Positions 8,294 through 16,388 of a DNA stretch of 21,544 nucleotides are shown here, piece after piece. The stretch covers positions 1 through 21,544 of the forward strand of contig DAHWSH010000001.1 of the NCBI GenBank assembly GCA_027338645.1, read 5' to 3'. Source of the DNA: JAJZIH01 sp021785265. GTDB lineage: Bacteria; Pseudomonadota; Gammaproteobacteria; JAKAQQ01. The stretch's first letter is position 1. The number at the start of each line of letters is the position of its first letter. The notes beneath the pieces were generated by a model that was given only the letters and a program-made list of their open reading frames with translations, had not been told where the DNA came from and ran no database searches. The position numbers and the translations under genes are program-made.

Positions 8294-8941
8294 TCAGGAA
8301 TCGCCGGTCTCCTGGACTTCAACCTCCACTGGCCCGGTCGGGACCCGTGATTCCCCCGCCGTGATCAGCGGCCATCGCTCCACAATCTGGTAGGGAGGGC
8401 CCGGCTGCGAGCGGGCCAGACCGAAGTCAGCGACCCGCCAGTCGATGGGCTCGATCACCCGGCTCTCCCCGGAAGGCGGCTCCGTCAAGCGGGCGAGCGT
8501 GAGATGAGGGGAGAAGGCGCCCGAGCCCCGGACCGGGATCCTGGCCGTCTCGAGCCGGCTCCGGAGCTCAGCGACCAGATCCGACAGTTCGGGGGGAACC
8601 GAAGCGGGAGCCAGCCACAGCGTTTTCGACCGGTGGAAACTTCCCAGACGATCGAGACGGAGTACAAAGGCCTGGGCTGCAAGCCCTTGGGCGATGGAGA
8701 GGACTTCTTTTCTTTCCCCATCCGAAAGCGCTCCCATAAAAACGAGAGTGAGATGGAGGTCGGATGCCGCGGTCGTTTTGCGAATCCCTCCTCCGAAAGA
8801 CTCCCGCCAGAGCGGGATCCGTCCGCTCAACGCCTGGGCCAATCCGGCATCCGGCCAGAGCGCAAAGAAGTCATTCGGTTCAGGTTTTATCCGACTCTTC
8901 GAGAGCTGCACTCGACGACCTCCTGCACCTCCGATGGCCAT
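8294..8941 (-). CDS. thpR: RNA 2',3'-cyclic phosphodiesterase (2H family, LigT/ThpR)
   Basis: 215 residues, a usual size or slightly long for the family, with about 20 extra residues at the N terminus; the true start could be a little downstream. Both HxTx motifs of the 2H phosphoesterase fold are present: HLTL at 63-66 and HLTL at 146-149 within FSPHLTLAR. These enzymes open 2',3'-cyclic phosphates on RNA to 2'-phosphates and can ligate tRNA halves in vitro; their cellular role is still unclear. The gene follows pncC after a 40-nt gap on the same strand, so the two probably share a transcript. A thpR-pncC pairing near recA or mutS is common in proteobacteria. Confidence 0.92.
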   Translation of the reverse strand: MAIGGAGGRRVQLSKSRIKPEPNDFFALWPDAGLAQALSGRIPLWRESFGGGIRKTTAASDLHLTLVFMGALSDGERKEVLSIAQGLAAQAFVLRLDRLGSFHRSKTLWLAPASVPPELSDLVAELRSRLETARIPVRGSGAFSPHLTLARLTEPPSGESRVIEPIDWRVADFGLARSQPGPPYQIVERWPLITAGESRVPTGPVEVEVQETGDS

Positions 8942-8981
8942 CCGGTCTCACCCGGGAATCAAAGCTTCGGGAGACCCGGGG

Positions 8982-9491
8982 TCAGGACTGACTGAGCCCA
9001 TCCAAGAGTCCCTGGAGAGCCCGCTGGATCGTCTGATCCCGCACGGCCGCGCGGTCGCCCTGAAAATCGAAGCGACGGATGAGAGGCCAGCCAGGAGTCG
9101 GCCGCCTCCGGTCCCAGCCGACATAGACCCGCCCCGGCGGGTCGCCGGCAGGTCCCGCATAACCGCTCGTGGCCACCATCCACTCGGCTTCCGTGCGACG
9201 GCGCAATCCGGAAAGCATCGCACGAACAGCCTCTGGAGACACCGCCCCCTCCCGTTCCAGGATCTCCGACGAAAGGCCGAGCCAGTCCCGTTTCGCGGAA
9301 TCGGCATAGGTGACGAACCCCCCCAGAAACCACCGTGAAGCGCCCGCAACGGCGGTGAGCCGCCCGGCCAGAGCTCCACCCGTGAGCGATTCGGCGACGA
9401 CCAGCCGTTCGCCCCGGCCCAGGAGCCGATCGGCGATGGCGTCCACGACGGGATCGGCCGGTTTTATCGGGTCGATGACCGTTTCTTTCAT
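8982..9491 (-). CDS. pncC: CinA-family nicotinamide-nucleotide amidohydrolase
   Basis: 169 residues, the stand-alone C-terminal CinA domain. Family landmarks are VVAESLTGGALAGRLTAVAG, FLGGFVTYADSAKRDWLG, GAVSPEAVRAML and ATSGYAGPAGDPPGRVYVGW. The enzyme deamidates nicotinamide mononucleotide to nicotinate mononucleotide, recycling pyridine nucleotides released, for example, by DNA ligase. The start is supported by GGAGG placed five bases before the ATG. The gene is divergent from mutS, with about 120 bases between the two starts, and heads a likely pncC-thpR pair. The recA gene that often follows pncC is not present here. Confidence 0.93.
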   Translation of the reverse strand: MKETVIDPIKPADPVVDAIADRLLGRGERLVVAESLTGGALAGRLTAVAGASRWFLGGFVTYADSAKRDWLGLSSEILEREGAVSPEAVRAMLSGLRRRTEAEWMVATSGYAGPAGDPPGRVYVGWDRRRPTPGWPLIRRFDFQGDRAAVRDQTIQRALQGLLDGLSQS

Positions 9492-9610
9492 TCTCTCCTC
9501 CAGACCTCCATCTTCACCGACTTCGTCCGTTTTTGCCGAATCTGACCGGATTCGGTCCCGGCATGGTTTATGATGCGCGAAGGAGCCGCCGGACGGTCCC
9601 CCCTCTCGTC

Positions 9611-12205
9611 ATGCCCAGCCCGAACGACAATCACACCCCGCTCATGCGGCAGTACCTCGCGGTCAAGTCCGAGCATCCGGACCGCCTCGTCTTCTTCCGC
9701 ATGGGCGATTTCTACGAGTTGTTCTATGACGATGCGCGTGCGGGATCCCGCCTGCTCAACATCGTCCTGACCGAACGCGGCACTTCGGCCGGTGCCCCGA
9801 TCCCCATGGCGGGGGTGCCGGTCCATGCGCTCGAAGGACATCTCGCGAAGCTTTTGGGCCTCGGACACTCCGCCGTCATCTGCGATCAGGTCGGAGAGCC
9901 GGACGGGGGCGGGCTCATCGAGCGGCGCGTGACCCGGATCATCACCCCGGGTACCTTGGTCGAACCCCAACTCCTCGACGCCAGGCGGGGCAACTGGATC
10001 GTGGCGCTCACGAAAGGGCCTGGTGGATTCGCACTGGCGGCTCTCGAACCCTCGACCGGGGGCTTTTATGTCTTCGAAAGCATGGGGTCGGAGGGGATCC
10101 TGGCAGAACTCGGCCGGCTCACCCCGGCTGAAGCCATCCTCCCGGAGGAAAGCCGGCTGGAGGAGGACTTGGCCCAGGCCCTTCCGGTCGCCCGACGGTT
10201 TCTCCCCCCCTGGCATTTCGAGGTCCCCGCCGCACGCCGCACGCTCCTCGAGCACTTCGGAACCCCGGATCTCGCTCCCTTCGGATGCGAGGATCGGCCC
10301 GTGGCCGTCTCGGCCGCCGGCGCGCTTCTTGTCTATGTGCAATCGACTCTGGGTGGAAGACTGCCCCAGATCCTGTCGCTCACCCGGAAGCGGGAAGACG
10401 ACTGTCTCGTCCTCGATCCCGAGACCATCCGTCACCTCGACCTCGAGACCCGTCCGAAAGAGGGGCGAGGCAGCGGACTGATCAGCCTCCTCGACTCGAC
10501 CGAGACCCCCATGGGATCGCGCCTCCTCCGCGAATGGCTCCTCTCTCCCCTGCGCGATGCCGGAGCGGTCGAGGCCCGCCACGAGGCTGTCTCCGAACTC
10601 CTCGAAAGCGGGAGCGCCCAGGAGCTTGCGGCCATCCTCGCCGGCGTCCAGGACCTCGAGCGTCTGGGCACCCGCCTGGCCCTGGGCTCGATCCGTCCGC
10701 GCGAACTCTGGACGCTCGCCCGCTCCCTGCGGGCACTGCCCGCCCTGCACGCGATGCTCGCACCCCGCACCTCCCCCCTCTGGACCGCGCTCCATGGCCG
10801 ACTCGCCAAGCATGACGATCTGGTCCTCAAGATCGAGAACGCGCTCGACCCGGATCCCCCAGCCCTGGTGCGGGAGGGCGGGGTCATCCGCGTGGGCTTC
10901 GATGCCACCCTCGACGAGCTCCGCAAGACCGGCGGCGACACCGCAGTCGCCCTCGCCCGTTTCGAGGCCGAGGAACGGGAACGGACCGGAATTGCCGGCC
11001 TGCGCGTCGGTTTCCACCGGGTGCACGGCTACTATCTGGAACTCACCCGGGGGCAGGCCGAACGGGCCCCCGCCGACTACGAGCGACGCCAGACGCTCAA
11101 GGGCGCCGAGCGCTTCACCACCCCGGCGCTCCGCGCCTTCGAGGATCGTGTCCTCTCCGCGGAATCCCGTGCGCTCGCCCGCGAGCGCTCACTTTACGAC
11201 GCGCTCGTCGCCGATCTGGCCGAGGCCACGCCCCGGCTTTCCGCCACGGCCCGGGCCGTCGCCGAAATCGACGTCCTCTGCGCTTTCGCCGAACGCGCCC
11301 GGAGCCTGGGCTTCACCCGGCCCACGTTCACCCGCGAGCCCAGGCTCTCCCTCCAGGGCGGTCGCCACCCGGTCGTCGAGGAGGCGACCCGGCCGGAACC
11401 CTTCGTCCCGAACGACCTCGACTTCGGCCCCACCCGCCGTCTCCTCATCCTCACCGGTCCCAACATGGGAGGGAAGAGCACCTACATGCGCCAGGCGGCA
11501 CTCGCCGTGATCCTGGCCTATGCCGGCTCCTTCGTCCCGGCGGATTCCCTGGTCGTGGGACCCATCGACCGCATCTTCACGCGCATCGGGGCGAACGACG
11601 ATCTCGCGCGCGGCCGCTCGACCTTCATGGTCGAGATGATCGAGACGGCAGCGATTCTCAATCAGGCCACGGAAAAAAGCCTGGTGCTCCTGGACGAGGT
11701 GGGACGGGGAACCGGAACGCACGACGGCATCGCCCTCGCCTGGGCTGCGGCTCACCATCTGTGCCGGAAAGTCGGCGCTTTCTGCCTCTTTGCAACCCAC
11801 TACTTCGAGCTCACCCTCCTGCCCGAGCAGCTGCCCGAAGCGGCGAACATCCATGTTGAGGCCCGTGAGCACCGGGGGCGGCTCCTCTTCCTGCACCGGG
11901 TCGAGGAGGGTCCCGCCGGCGAGAGTTACGGACTCCAGGTGGCCTCGCTCGCGGGAGTGCCTGCCGCCGTGATCCAGAGCGCACGGGCCAAGCTCGCCGA
12001 ACTCGAGACTCCCCTCCGCCCGCCGACCATCACCCCCGGGAGCCAGGCCCCCCTCTTTTCCAAAGCGCCCGAAGGCCGGGAGCAGGGACTCCGGGATGCC
12101 CTTCGGGCCATCGACCCGGAGACCCTGACCCCGATCGAGGCCCTGAACCTCCTCGCCCGCTGGCGGCAGGAATGGGCCGATTCCCCGCCGGATACCCAGC
12201 GATGA
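9611..12205 (+). CDS. mutS: DNA mismatch repair protein MutS
   Basis: 864 residues from the ATG at 9611, close to the usual 850-880. In-frame upstream starts exist (ATG 9563, TTG 9533), but family members begin near the HTPLMRQYL segment, so the later start was chosen. No good ribosome site precedes it. MutS recognises mispaired bases and recruits MutL. The mismatch-reading motif GDFYE is at 32-36, Walker A TGPNMGGKSTY at 615-625, the composite-site motif DDLARGRSTF at 663-672, and Walker B LVLLDE from 691 followed by GRGTGTHDG. Near the C terminus QAPLF (812-816) fits a beta-clamp-binding motif. The TGA overlaps the ATG of a flippase gene, an unusual partner for mutS. Confidence 0.97.
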   Translation: MPSPNDNHTPLMRQYLAVKSEHPDRLVFFRMGDFYELFYDDARAGSRLLNIVLTERGTSAGAPIPMAGVPVHALEGHLAKLLGLGHSAVICDQVGEPDGGGLIERRVTRIITPGTLVEPQLLDARRGNWIVALTKGPGGFALAALEPSTGGFYVFESMGSEGILAELGRLTPAEAILPEESRLEEDLAQALPVARRFLPPWHFEVPAARRTLLEHFGTPDLAPFGCEDRPVAVSAAGALLVYVQSTLGGRLPQILSLTRKREDDCLVLDPETIRHLDLETRPKEGRGSGLISLLDSTETPMGSRLLREWLLSPLRDAGAVEARHEAVSELLESGSAQELAAILAGVQDLERLGTRLALGSIRPRELWTLARSLRALPALHAMLAPRTSPLWTALHGRLAKHDDLVLKIENALDPDPPALVREGGVIRVGFDATLDELRKTGGDTAVALARFEAEERERTGIAGLRVGFHRVHGYYLELTRGQAERAPADYERRQTLKGAERFTTPALRAFEDRVLSAESRALARERSLYDALVADLAEATPRLSATARAVAEIDVLCAFAERARSLGFTRPTFTREPRLSLQGGRHPVVEEATRPEPFVPNDLDFGPTRRLLILTGPNMGGKSTYMRQAALAVILAYAGSFVPADSLVVGPIDRIFTRIGANDDLARGRSTFMVEMIETAAILNQATEKSLVLLDEVGRGTGTHDGIALAWAAAHHLCRKVGAFCLFATHYFELTLLPEQLPEAANIHVEAREHRGRLLFLHRVEEGPAGESYGLQVASLAGVPAAVIQSARAKLAELETPLRPPTITPGSQAPLFSKAPEGREQGLRDALRAIDPETLTPIEALNLLARWRQEWADSPPDTQR

Positions 12206-13545
12206 CCCCCGCTCCTCTCCCGGCCGGGTCGGTGCCTGACCCCAAGGTCCGTTTTTCGAAGGGAGGACTTTGGGTGATGGGACTCCGCGGAACCGGGCTC
12301 GCCCTGGCCCTCGGGGTGAACATCCTCTTCGCACGCCTGCTCGGTCTTCCGCGCTATGGGGAATACGTTTTCCTGACCGTGCTCGCCGCCTTCGTGGCGG
12401 TTTTCGCACGGATGGGTTTCGACGTCGCCGTGATGCGTTTTCTGCCCGAATACCGCTCGGCGGGCACCGGTCGGCTCGCGCGGCGGCTCCTCACGCGATC
12501 GAACGCACTCGTAGGCAGCCTCGGATTTGCCATCGCCCTCCTCACGCTGGCCGGGCTCGCGATCTCCCCCCCCTTCCCAATCGCCTCGCGAACTTCGCTC
12601 TGGCTCCTCGCCCTCGTCCCGCTCACGGCACTTTCCAGCCTGAACCAGGGCATCCTCCAGGGCATGGGCCAGCCGGCCCGGGCACTCTGGGGCGAATACC
12701 TGATCCGCCCGCTCGCCGCTGCGGTCATGCTCCTCCTCATCCTGGACATGAACCCCGATCCCCTGAGGGTCGCCCAGGGCCTTGCGGCCATCACGGTGGG
12801 GTTGGGCGCCGGGGTTATGGTTCAGTGGTTCCTCATCCAAAAAGCCGCACGCAAGCTTCCGGTGGAATCCGGGACCATGAGGAGCCCCTGGCGGCTCTGG
12901 CTGGGCGTGGCCTGGCCACTCCTCGGGATCGCGTTCCTCAACATGGCGGCGACGCGTAGCGATCTCCTCCTCCTCGGGATTTTCGGCAAACGGGTTGCCG
13001 AAGGCTACTACCAGCCGGCGGTTCGCCTGGCCGCCTTCGTCTCCTTCGGACTGACCGCCCTGAACGGCGTCGTGGCCCCCCTGATCGCGGAACTCTATGC
13101 GGAAAAGCGCCTTGGGGAACTGCGTGCCGTGGTCAACCGCACGATCCGCTGGGGCAGCGTCTTCGGCGTCATCGTGGCCCTGGTTTTCGGGTTGGGCGGA
13201 CGGCCTCTCTTGCATCTTTTCGGCCCCGGTTTCGGGGCGGGTGAGAGTCCCCTTTTGATCCTGCTTGCCGGCCAGATCGTCAATGTCTCAGTCGGCCCCG
13301 TGGGCTACTTCCTGGCCATGACGGGATCGCACCGGGCCGCGTTCTGGATTCTGCTCGTGGGTGCCGGCCTCGAAGTGGCCGTTGCCCTGGTCGCGATCCC
13401 GCTCTGGGGCGCACTCGGTGCCGCCTGGGCCGCCTCCCTCGCGCTCGCCGGGTGGAACCTCGCCATGGTCGGCTACCTGCATCGTCGCCACGGCTTCTGG
13501 ATCCTTCCCTTCTATGGCATCCCCCGGCCAGCCCATGCTGCCTGA
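12202..13545 (+). CDS. Polysaccharide flippase of the MOP superfamily (Wzx-like)
   Basis: 447 residues starting at the ATG that overlaps the mutS stop (ATGA). The protein is almost entirely hydrophobic, with roughly a dozen predicted membrane segments. It opens with the pattern GLWVMGLRGTGLALALGVNI then FARLLGLPRYGEYVF, typical of lipopolysaccharide/O-unit flippases of the polysaccharide_synt family. Such proteins move undecaprenyl-linked glycans from the cytoplasmic to the periplasmic face of the inner membrane. Its neighbours (sulfotransferase, FemAB-like enzyme, methyltransferase) point to a decorated surface glycan as cargo. The 3' end overlaps the next gene by 11 bases. A lipid or peptidoglycan-precursor flippase is a less likely alternative, as MurJ proteins look different. 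Confidence 0.87.
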   Translation: MTPAPLPAGSVPDPKVRFSKGGLWVMGLRGTGLALALGVNILFARLLGLPRYGEYVFLTVLAAFVAVFARMGFDVAVMRFLPEYRSAGTGRLARRLLTRSNALVGSLGFAIALLTLAGLAISPPFPIASRTSLWLLALVPLTALSSLNQGILQGMGQPARALWGEYLIRPLAAAVMLLLILDMNPDPLRVAQGLAAITVGLGAGVMVQWFLIQKAARKLPVESGTMRSPWRLWLGVAWPLLGIAFLNMAATRSDLLLLGIFGKRVAEGYYQPAVRLAAFVSFGLTALNGVVAPLIAELYAEKRLGELRAVVNRTIRWGSVFGVIVALVFGLGGRPLLHLFGPGFGAGESPLLILLAGQIVNVSVGPVGYFLAMTGSHRAAFWILLVGAGLEVAVALVAIPLWGALGAAWAASLALAGWNLAMVGYLHRRHGFWILPFYGIPRPAHAA

Positions 13546-14467
13546 CTTCTTTATCATCGGAGCCCCCAAGGCCGGCACGACCGCGCTGGCCACCTATCTG
13601 GGCGAGCGGCCCGACATCTTCATGTGCGAACCCAAGGAGCCCCAGTACTTCACCTTCGACTTCCCCGGTCACCGGGGGGTCGACCGGCTGGACGACTACG
13701 AAGCGCTCTTCGCCCCGGCCGGGCCCCAGGTCCGGGTGCGGGGGGATGCCTCCGTCTGGTACCTCTACTCCCGTCAAGCCATCCCCGAAATCGCCCGTCT
13801 CCGCCCCGATGCCCGTCTTCTGGCCCTCCTGCGCCGCCCGGACGAGATGGTGGTCTCGCTTTTCGCCCAGCAACGCCAGACGGGCATCGAGAGCGCGCCC
13901 GATTTCGGCTCCGCCTGGCACCTCGAGAACGAACGGCGCGCAGGATCTGCCATCCCCGCCGGCTGCCGCACGCCCGAGTTCCTCCACTACCGCTCGGTCG
14001 CACGCTACGGCGAGCAGCTGGCGCGGGTCTTTCTCCACTTTCCGAAAGCGCAGGTGAAAATCTTTCTCTACGAGGAGCTGTGCCAGGATCCCCTTCGGGT
14101 CTACCAGGAAACCCTGGGCTTCCTCGGCCTCGCGCCCGACGACCGTTCCGAGTTTCCAGTCGTGAACCCCTACGCTGACGTCCACTCGCCCCTCTTCCAG
14201 ACCGGACTCACCTGGCTTTTGGGACACGCCCGGGACTTGAACCGGCGCGTCCAGTCCCGGCTGGGAGTCGACCTCCGGAAGATCCGCATCCACCAACCGG
14301 TGATCGAGACCCTGCAACGGCTCAACCTCAACCTGGAAGCTCCGCGACCCCTTCTGGATCCAAAGCTGCGCCAGGAGATCATCGAGGCCTACGCCCCGGA
14401 CATCCGGAACCTCATGACCCTGACCGGCCGGAACCTCTCCCACTGGCTCGAGCCGTCCTCTTCATGA
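13535..14467 (+). CDS. PAPS-dependent sulfotransferase (carbohydrate-type)
   Basis: 310 residues. The start ATG at 13535 lies inside the flippase gene (11-base overlap) and directly yields the family's N terminus, MLPDFFIIGAPKAGTT. The 5'-phosphosulfate-binding loop GAPKAGTT is at 9-16. The 3'-phosphate-binding region is RRPDEMVVS at 100-108 or so (Arg and Ser as ligands). Later, the stretch IFLYEELCQDPLRVYQETLGFLG is the usual C-terminal landmark of Sulfotransfer family members. The expected reaction is transfer of sulfate from PAPS to a hydroxyl or amino group of an acceptor; the neighbours suggest a glycan or glycolipid. The stop overlaps the next start (ATGA). The acceptor cannot be read from sequence. 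Confidence 0.9.
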   Translation: MLPDFFIIGAPKAGTTALATYLGERPDIFMCEPKEPQYFTFDFPGHRGVDRLDDYEALFAPAGPQVRVRGDASVWYLYSRQAIPEIARLRPDARLLALLRRPDEMVVSLFAQQRQTGIESAPDFGSAWHLENERRAGSAIPAGCRTPEFLHYRSVARYGEQLARVFLHFPKAQVKIFLYEELCQDPLRVYQETLGFLGLAPDDRSEFPVVNPYADVHSPLFQTGLTWLLGHARDLNRRVQSRLGVDLRKIRIHQPVIETLQRLNLNLEAPRPLLDPKLRQEIIEAYAPDIRNLMTLTGRNLSHWLEPSSS

Positions 14468-15498
14468 ACCGGAATGCGCCCCGCCCGCTTTCGATCGGCC
14501 ATGAGCTCGGACACGTCCAGCTCGTCCATCCGGACGTCCTCCATCGGCCCGGGGGCTTCGGCGGCTATTCCTACTGGATGGCCTTTACCCCCTATCCCTT
14601 CGGTGATGATCGTGCGGAAAATCCCGTGGTCCGGGCCAGTCGGGACGGTTATCACTGGGAGCGGCCGGAGGGTGTGACCGATCCCCTGCTTCCTGCTCCC
14701 CCCGACCCGGACGTTCACCATGCCGATACCGAGCTCGCCTTCGACGGCGGGAGGCTCCACCTCCTTTTCATGACGACCCGAAAAAGCACGGGTGAGTCGT
14801 GGTTCTCGGTCATGGACAGCGCGGATGGACGCCACTGGTCGGCGCCGCGGATCTTCCAGACCGGCTGGCAGGAGGTGAGTCCCACCCTCGTGACAGGACC
14901 GGAGGGCTGGCGGCTCTGGGCGGTCGAGCGACCGCGGGAGGATCCCTCCACCTTGCGCGTGGTTCATCGCTCCGGCCCGGACCTCTTTCACCTGGGGCCG
15001 GCCGAACCCTGCACCGTGGCACTCCCCGGCTACGAGCCCTGGCATCTCGACGTCGTGGCCGTCGATCGGGGTTACGAAGCGCTCCTCGCGGCCTTCCCCC
15101 AGGGAGGAGACAACTCCCGAACACGGCTTTTCCTCCTGTCCTCGGCGGACGGACGGAGCTTCCAGCCGATCCCGCCGATCCCCCTCCTCGCTCCCTCCCG
15201 CTGGGGCTGGGACAACCGCATGATCTACCGGAGCACCTTCCTCAAGGACGCCTCCGGGCATTACCGGATCTGGTACTCGGCCGCCTCCTGGCGCTGGCGA
15301 TTTGGCCTGGGCTATCTCGAGGGCGGGAGAGGCATGCTCGCACCCGTCGATCGGGCCGAGACCCTCCGTCCGCCCTTCTGGTCCGACCTCGCCCCGGGCC
15401 TCAGCCGTCTGGTGCGCGAAGCCTTCCGGCAACACCTGCCCGAGCGCTGGCTCCATGCCGTCCGGCGCCTCAGCCGCCGGATCAAGGCCCGGTCATGA
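14464..15498 (+). CDS. Predicted five-bladed beta-propeller protein, glycoside hydrolase 43/32-like
   Basis: 344 residues, no signal peptide and no membrane segment, so likely cytoplasmic. The protein shows repeated propeller-blade signatures: HPDVLHRPGGFGGYSYWMAF, then NPVVRASRDGYHWERP, a later WFSVMDSADGRHWSAP and FLLSSADGRSFQPI. Such x-S-x-DG-x-x-W/F repeats are typical of the GH43/GH32/GH62-like five-bladed propeller fold. Near the end are NRMIYRSTFLKDASGHYRIWYS blades and a basic tail. Whether it is catalytic is unclear: an acidic residue near the first blade (D24 in VHPDVLH) and D79/E80 (HHADTEL) could be active-site candidates. Similar proteins occur in exopolysaccharide gene sets. It is joined to both neighbours by ATGA overlaps. 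It could trim, bind or proofread the glycan; function unproven. Confidence 0.72.
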   Translation: MNRNAPRPLSIGHELGHVQLVHPDVLHRPGGFGGYSYWMAFTPYPFGDDRAENPVVRASRDGYHWERPEGVTDPLLPAPPDPDVHHADTELAFDGGRLHLLFMTTRKSTGESWFSVMDSADGRHWSAPRIFQTGWQEVSPTLVTGPEGWRLWAVERPREDPSTLRVVHRSGPDLFHLGPAEPCTVALPGYEPWHLDVVAVDRGYEALLAAFPQGGDNSRTRLFLLSSADGRSFQPIPPIPLLAPSRWGWDNRMIYRSTFLKDASGHYRIWYSAASWRWRFGLGYLEGGRGMLAPVDRAETLRPPFWSDLAPGLSRLVREAFRQHLPERWLHAVRRLSRRIKARS

Positions 15499-16388
15499 AC
15501 CCGGCCCAAAATCCCCTCTGGCAGGGCAGCCATCTCATCTTCGGAAACCCCCGCTTCGCCAAGATCTTCGCGCGCGAGACCAACCGAGTCTTGGTCCCAT
15601 TTTCGGGCGGCTTCGGTTTCCTCTCGCAGCGGAGCGTGATCGGTGCCTCGACATTCACGGTCTATCACATGCCGGACCCTACAACCGACAACCTGGCCGC
15701 GCTCGTGGCCCACGCCCGGGGAGCCCGAGCCGCGCGACTCCAGCTCATCACGGAGACCCCGCCCGCCATCCGAATGCCACGGACCCAAAAGCCCCTTTGG
15801 ACCCGGACCCTCGATCTCCAGCCGGGAGAGGAATGGCTTTGGGGAGAAATCGGCTCGAACACGCGGCGCAAGATCAACCGCTCGAAACGCGCCGGAGTCA
15901 CGGTCACGGTCTGTGAGACGGATGCGGATTTCGAATCCTTCTGGACGATCTACTGCCAAACCGCGGCACGAAAGGGTTTTCCCGCCCAGCCCCATCCCCT
16001 GGTCAAGGCGCTTTTTCGCGAGCCTTCGCTCACGACGCTCGTCGTGACCCGCCGAGCGGGCGCGGTGATCGGGGGCATGCTCTTTTGGACCGAGTGCTAC
16101 CCGGTCTACTGGATCGGCGGCTTCGAACGGAGGGTCGAGGCCCCTTACACCGGAAACCTCACCTTGTATGAAGCCACGCGACTCTTCCGGGAACGGGGCG
16201 CTCCACTGCTCGACCTGGGTGGTGCCGATCCCACCCCGGGCCACGGACCGACCGCGTTCAAGGAGACCTTCCACGGTGAGATCCGGGGAAGCTGCCAGTC
16301 GATCTTCAGGCTCTCGCCCCTGCGCGGCCGTCTTTTGGACTGGGGCGAGAGCCTGATTCGCCTCGGGGGGCGGGCAATCGTCCGATGA
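15495..16388 (+). CDS. FemAB/GNAT-like acyl or aminoacyl transferase
   Basis: 297 residues from the ATG overlapping the previous stop; the frame is open far upstream but only as a shadow of the propeller gene. The centre carries the pattern SNTRRKINRSKRAGVTV (121-137), diagnostic for FemAB-like and Acetyltransf_6 proteins, then FWTIYCQTAARKGF and the core strand GAVIGGMLFW. The C-terminal part has LLDLGGADP followed by GPTAFKETFHGE, matching the usual end of the second GNAT fold. FemAB proteins add amino acids from tRNA to peptidoglycan, while relatives in polysaccharide loci are thought to attach acyl or aminoacyl groups to sugars. Given the neighbours, glycan decoration is the best guess. 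The stop overlaps the start of the methyltransferase gene. Confidence 0.8.
   Translation: MNPAQNPLWQGSHLIFGNPRFAKIFARETNRVLVPFSGGFGFLSQRSVIGASTFTVYHMPDPTTDNLAALVAHARGARAARLQLITETPPAIRMPRTQKPLWTRTLDLQPGEEWLWGEIGSNTRRKINRSKRAGVTVTVCETDADFESFWTIYCQTAARKGFPAQPHPLVKALFREPSLTTLVVTRRAGAVIGGMLFWTECYPVYWIGGFERRVEAPYTGNLTLYEATRLFRERGAPLLDLGGADPTPGHGPTAFKETFHGEIRGSCQSIFRLSPLRGRLLDWGESLIRLGGRAIVR

Noticed and set aside
9569..9574. TATGAT as a -10 box for mutS
   Set aside because: No acceptable -35 box at 16-18 nt; the surrounding sequence could equally be part of a longer mutS reading frame.
9488..11026. Minus-strand 512-codon open frame opposite mutS
   Set aside because: Gly/Glu/Arg-rich composition with no motifs; mutS on the other strand is beyond doubt.
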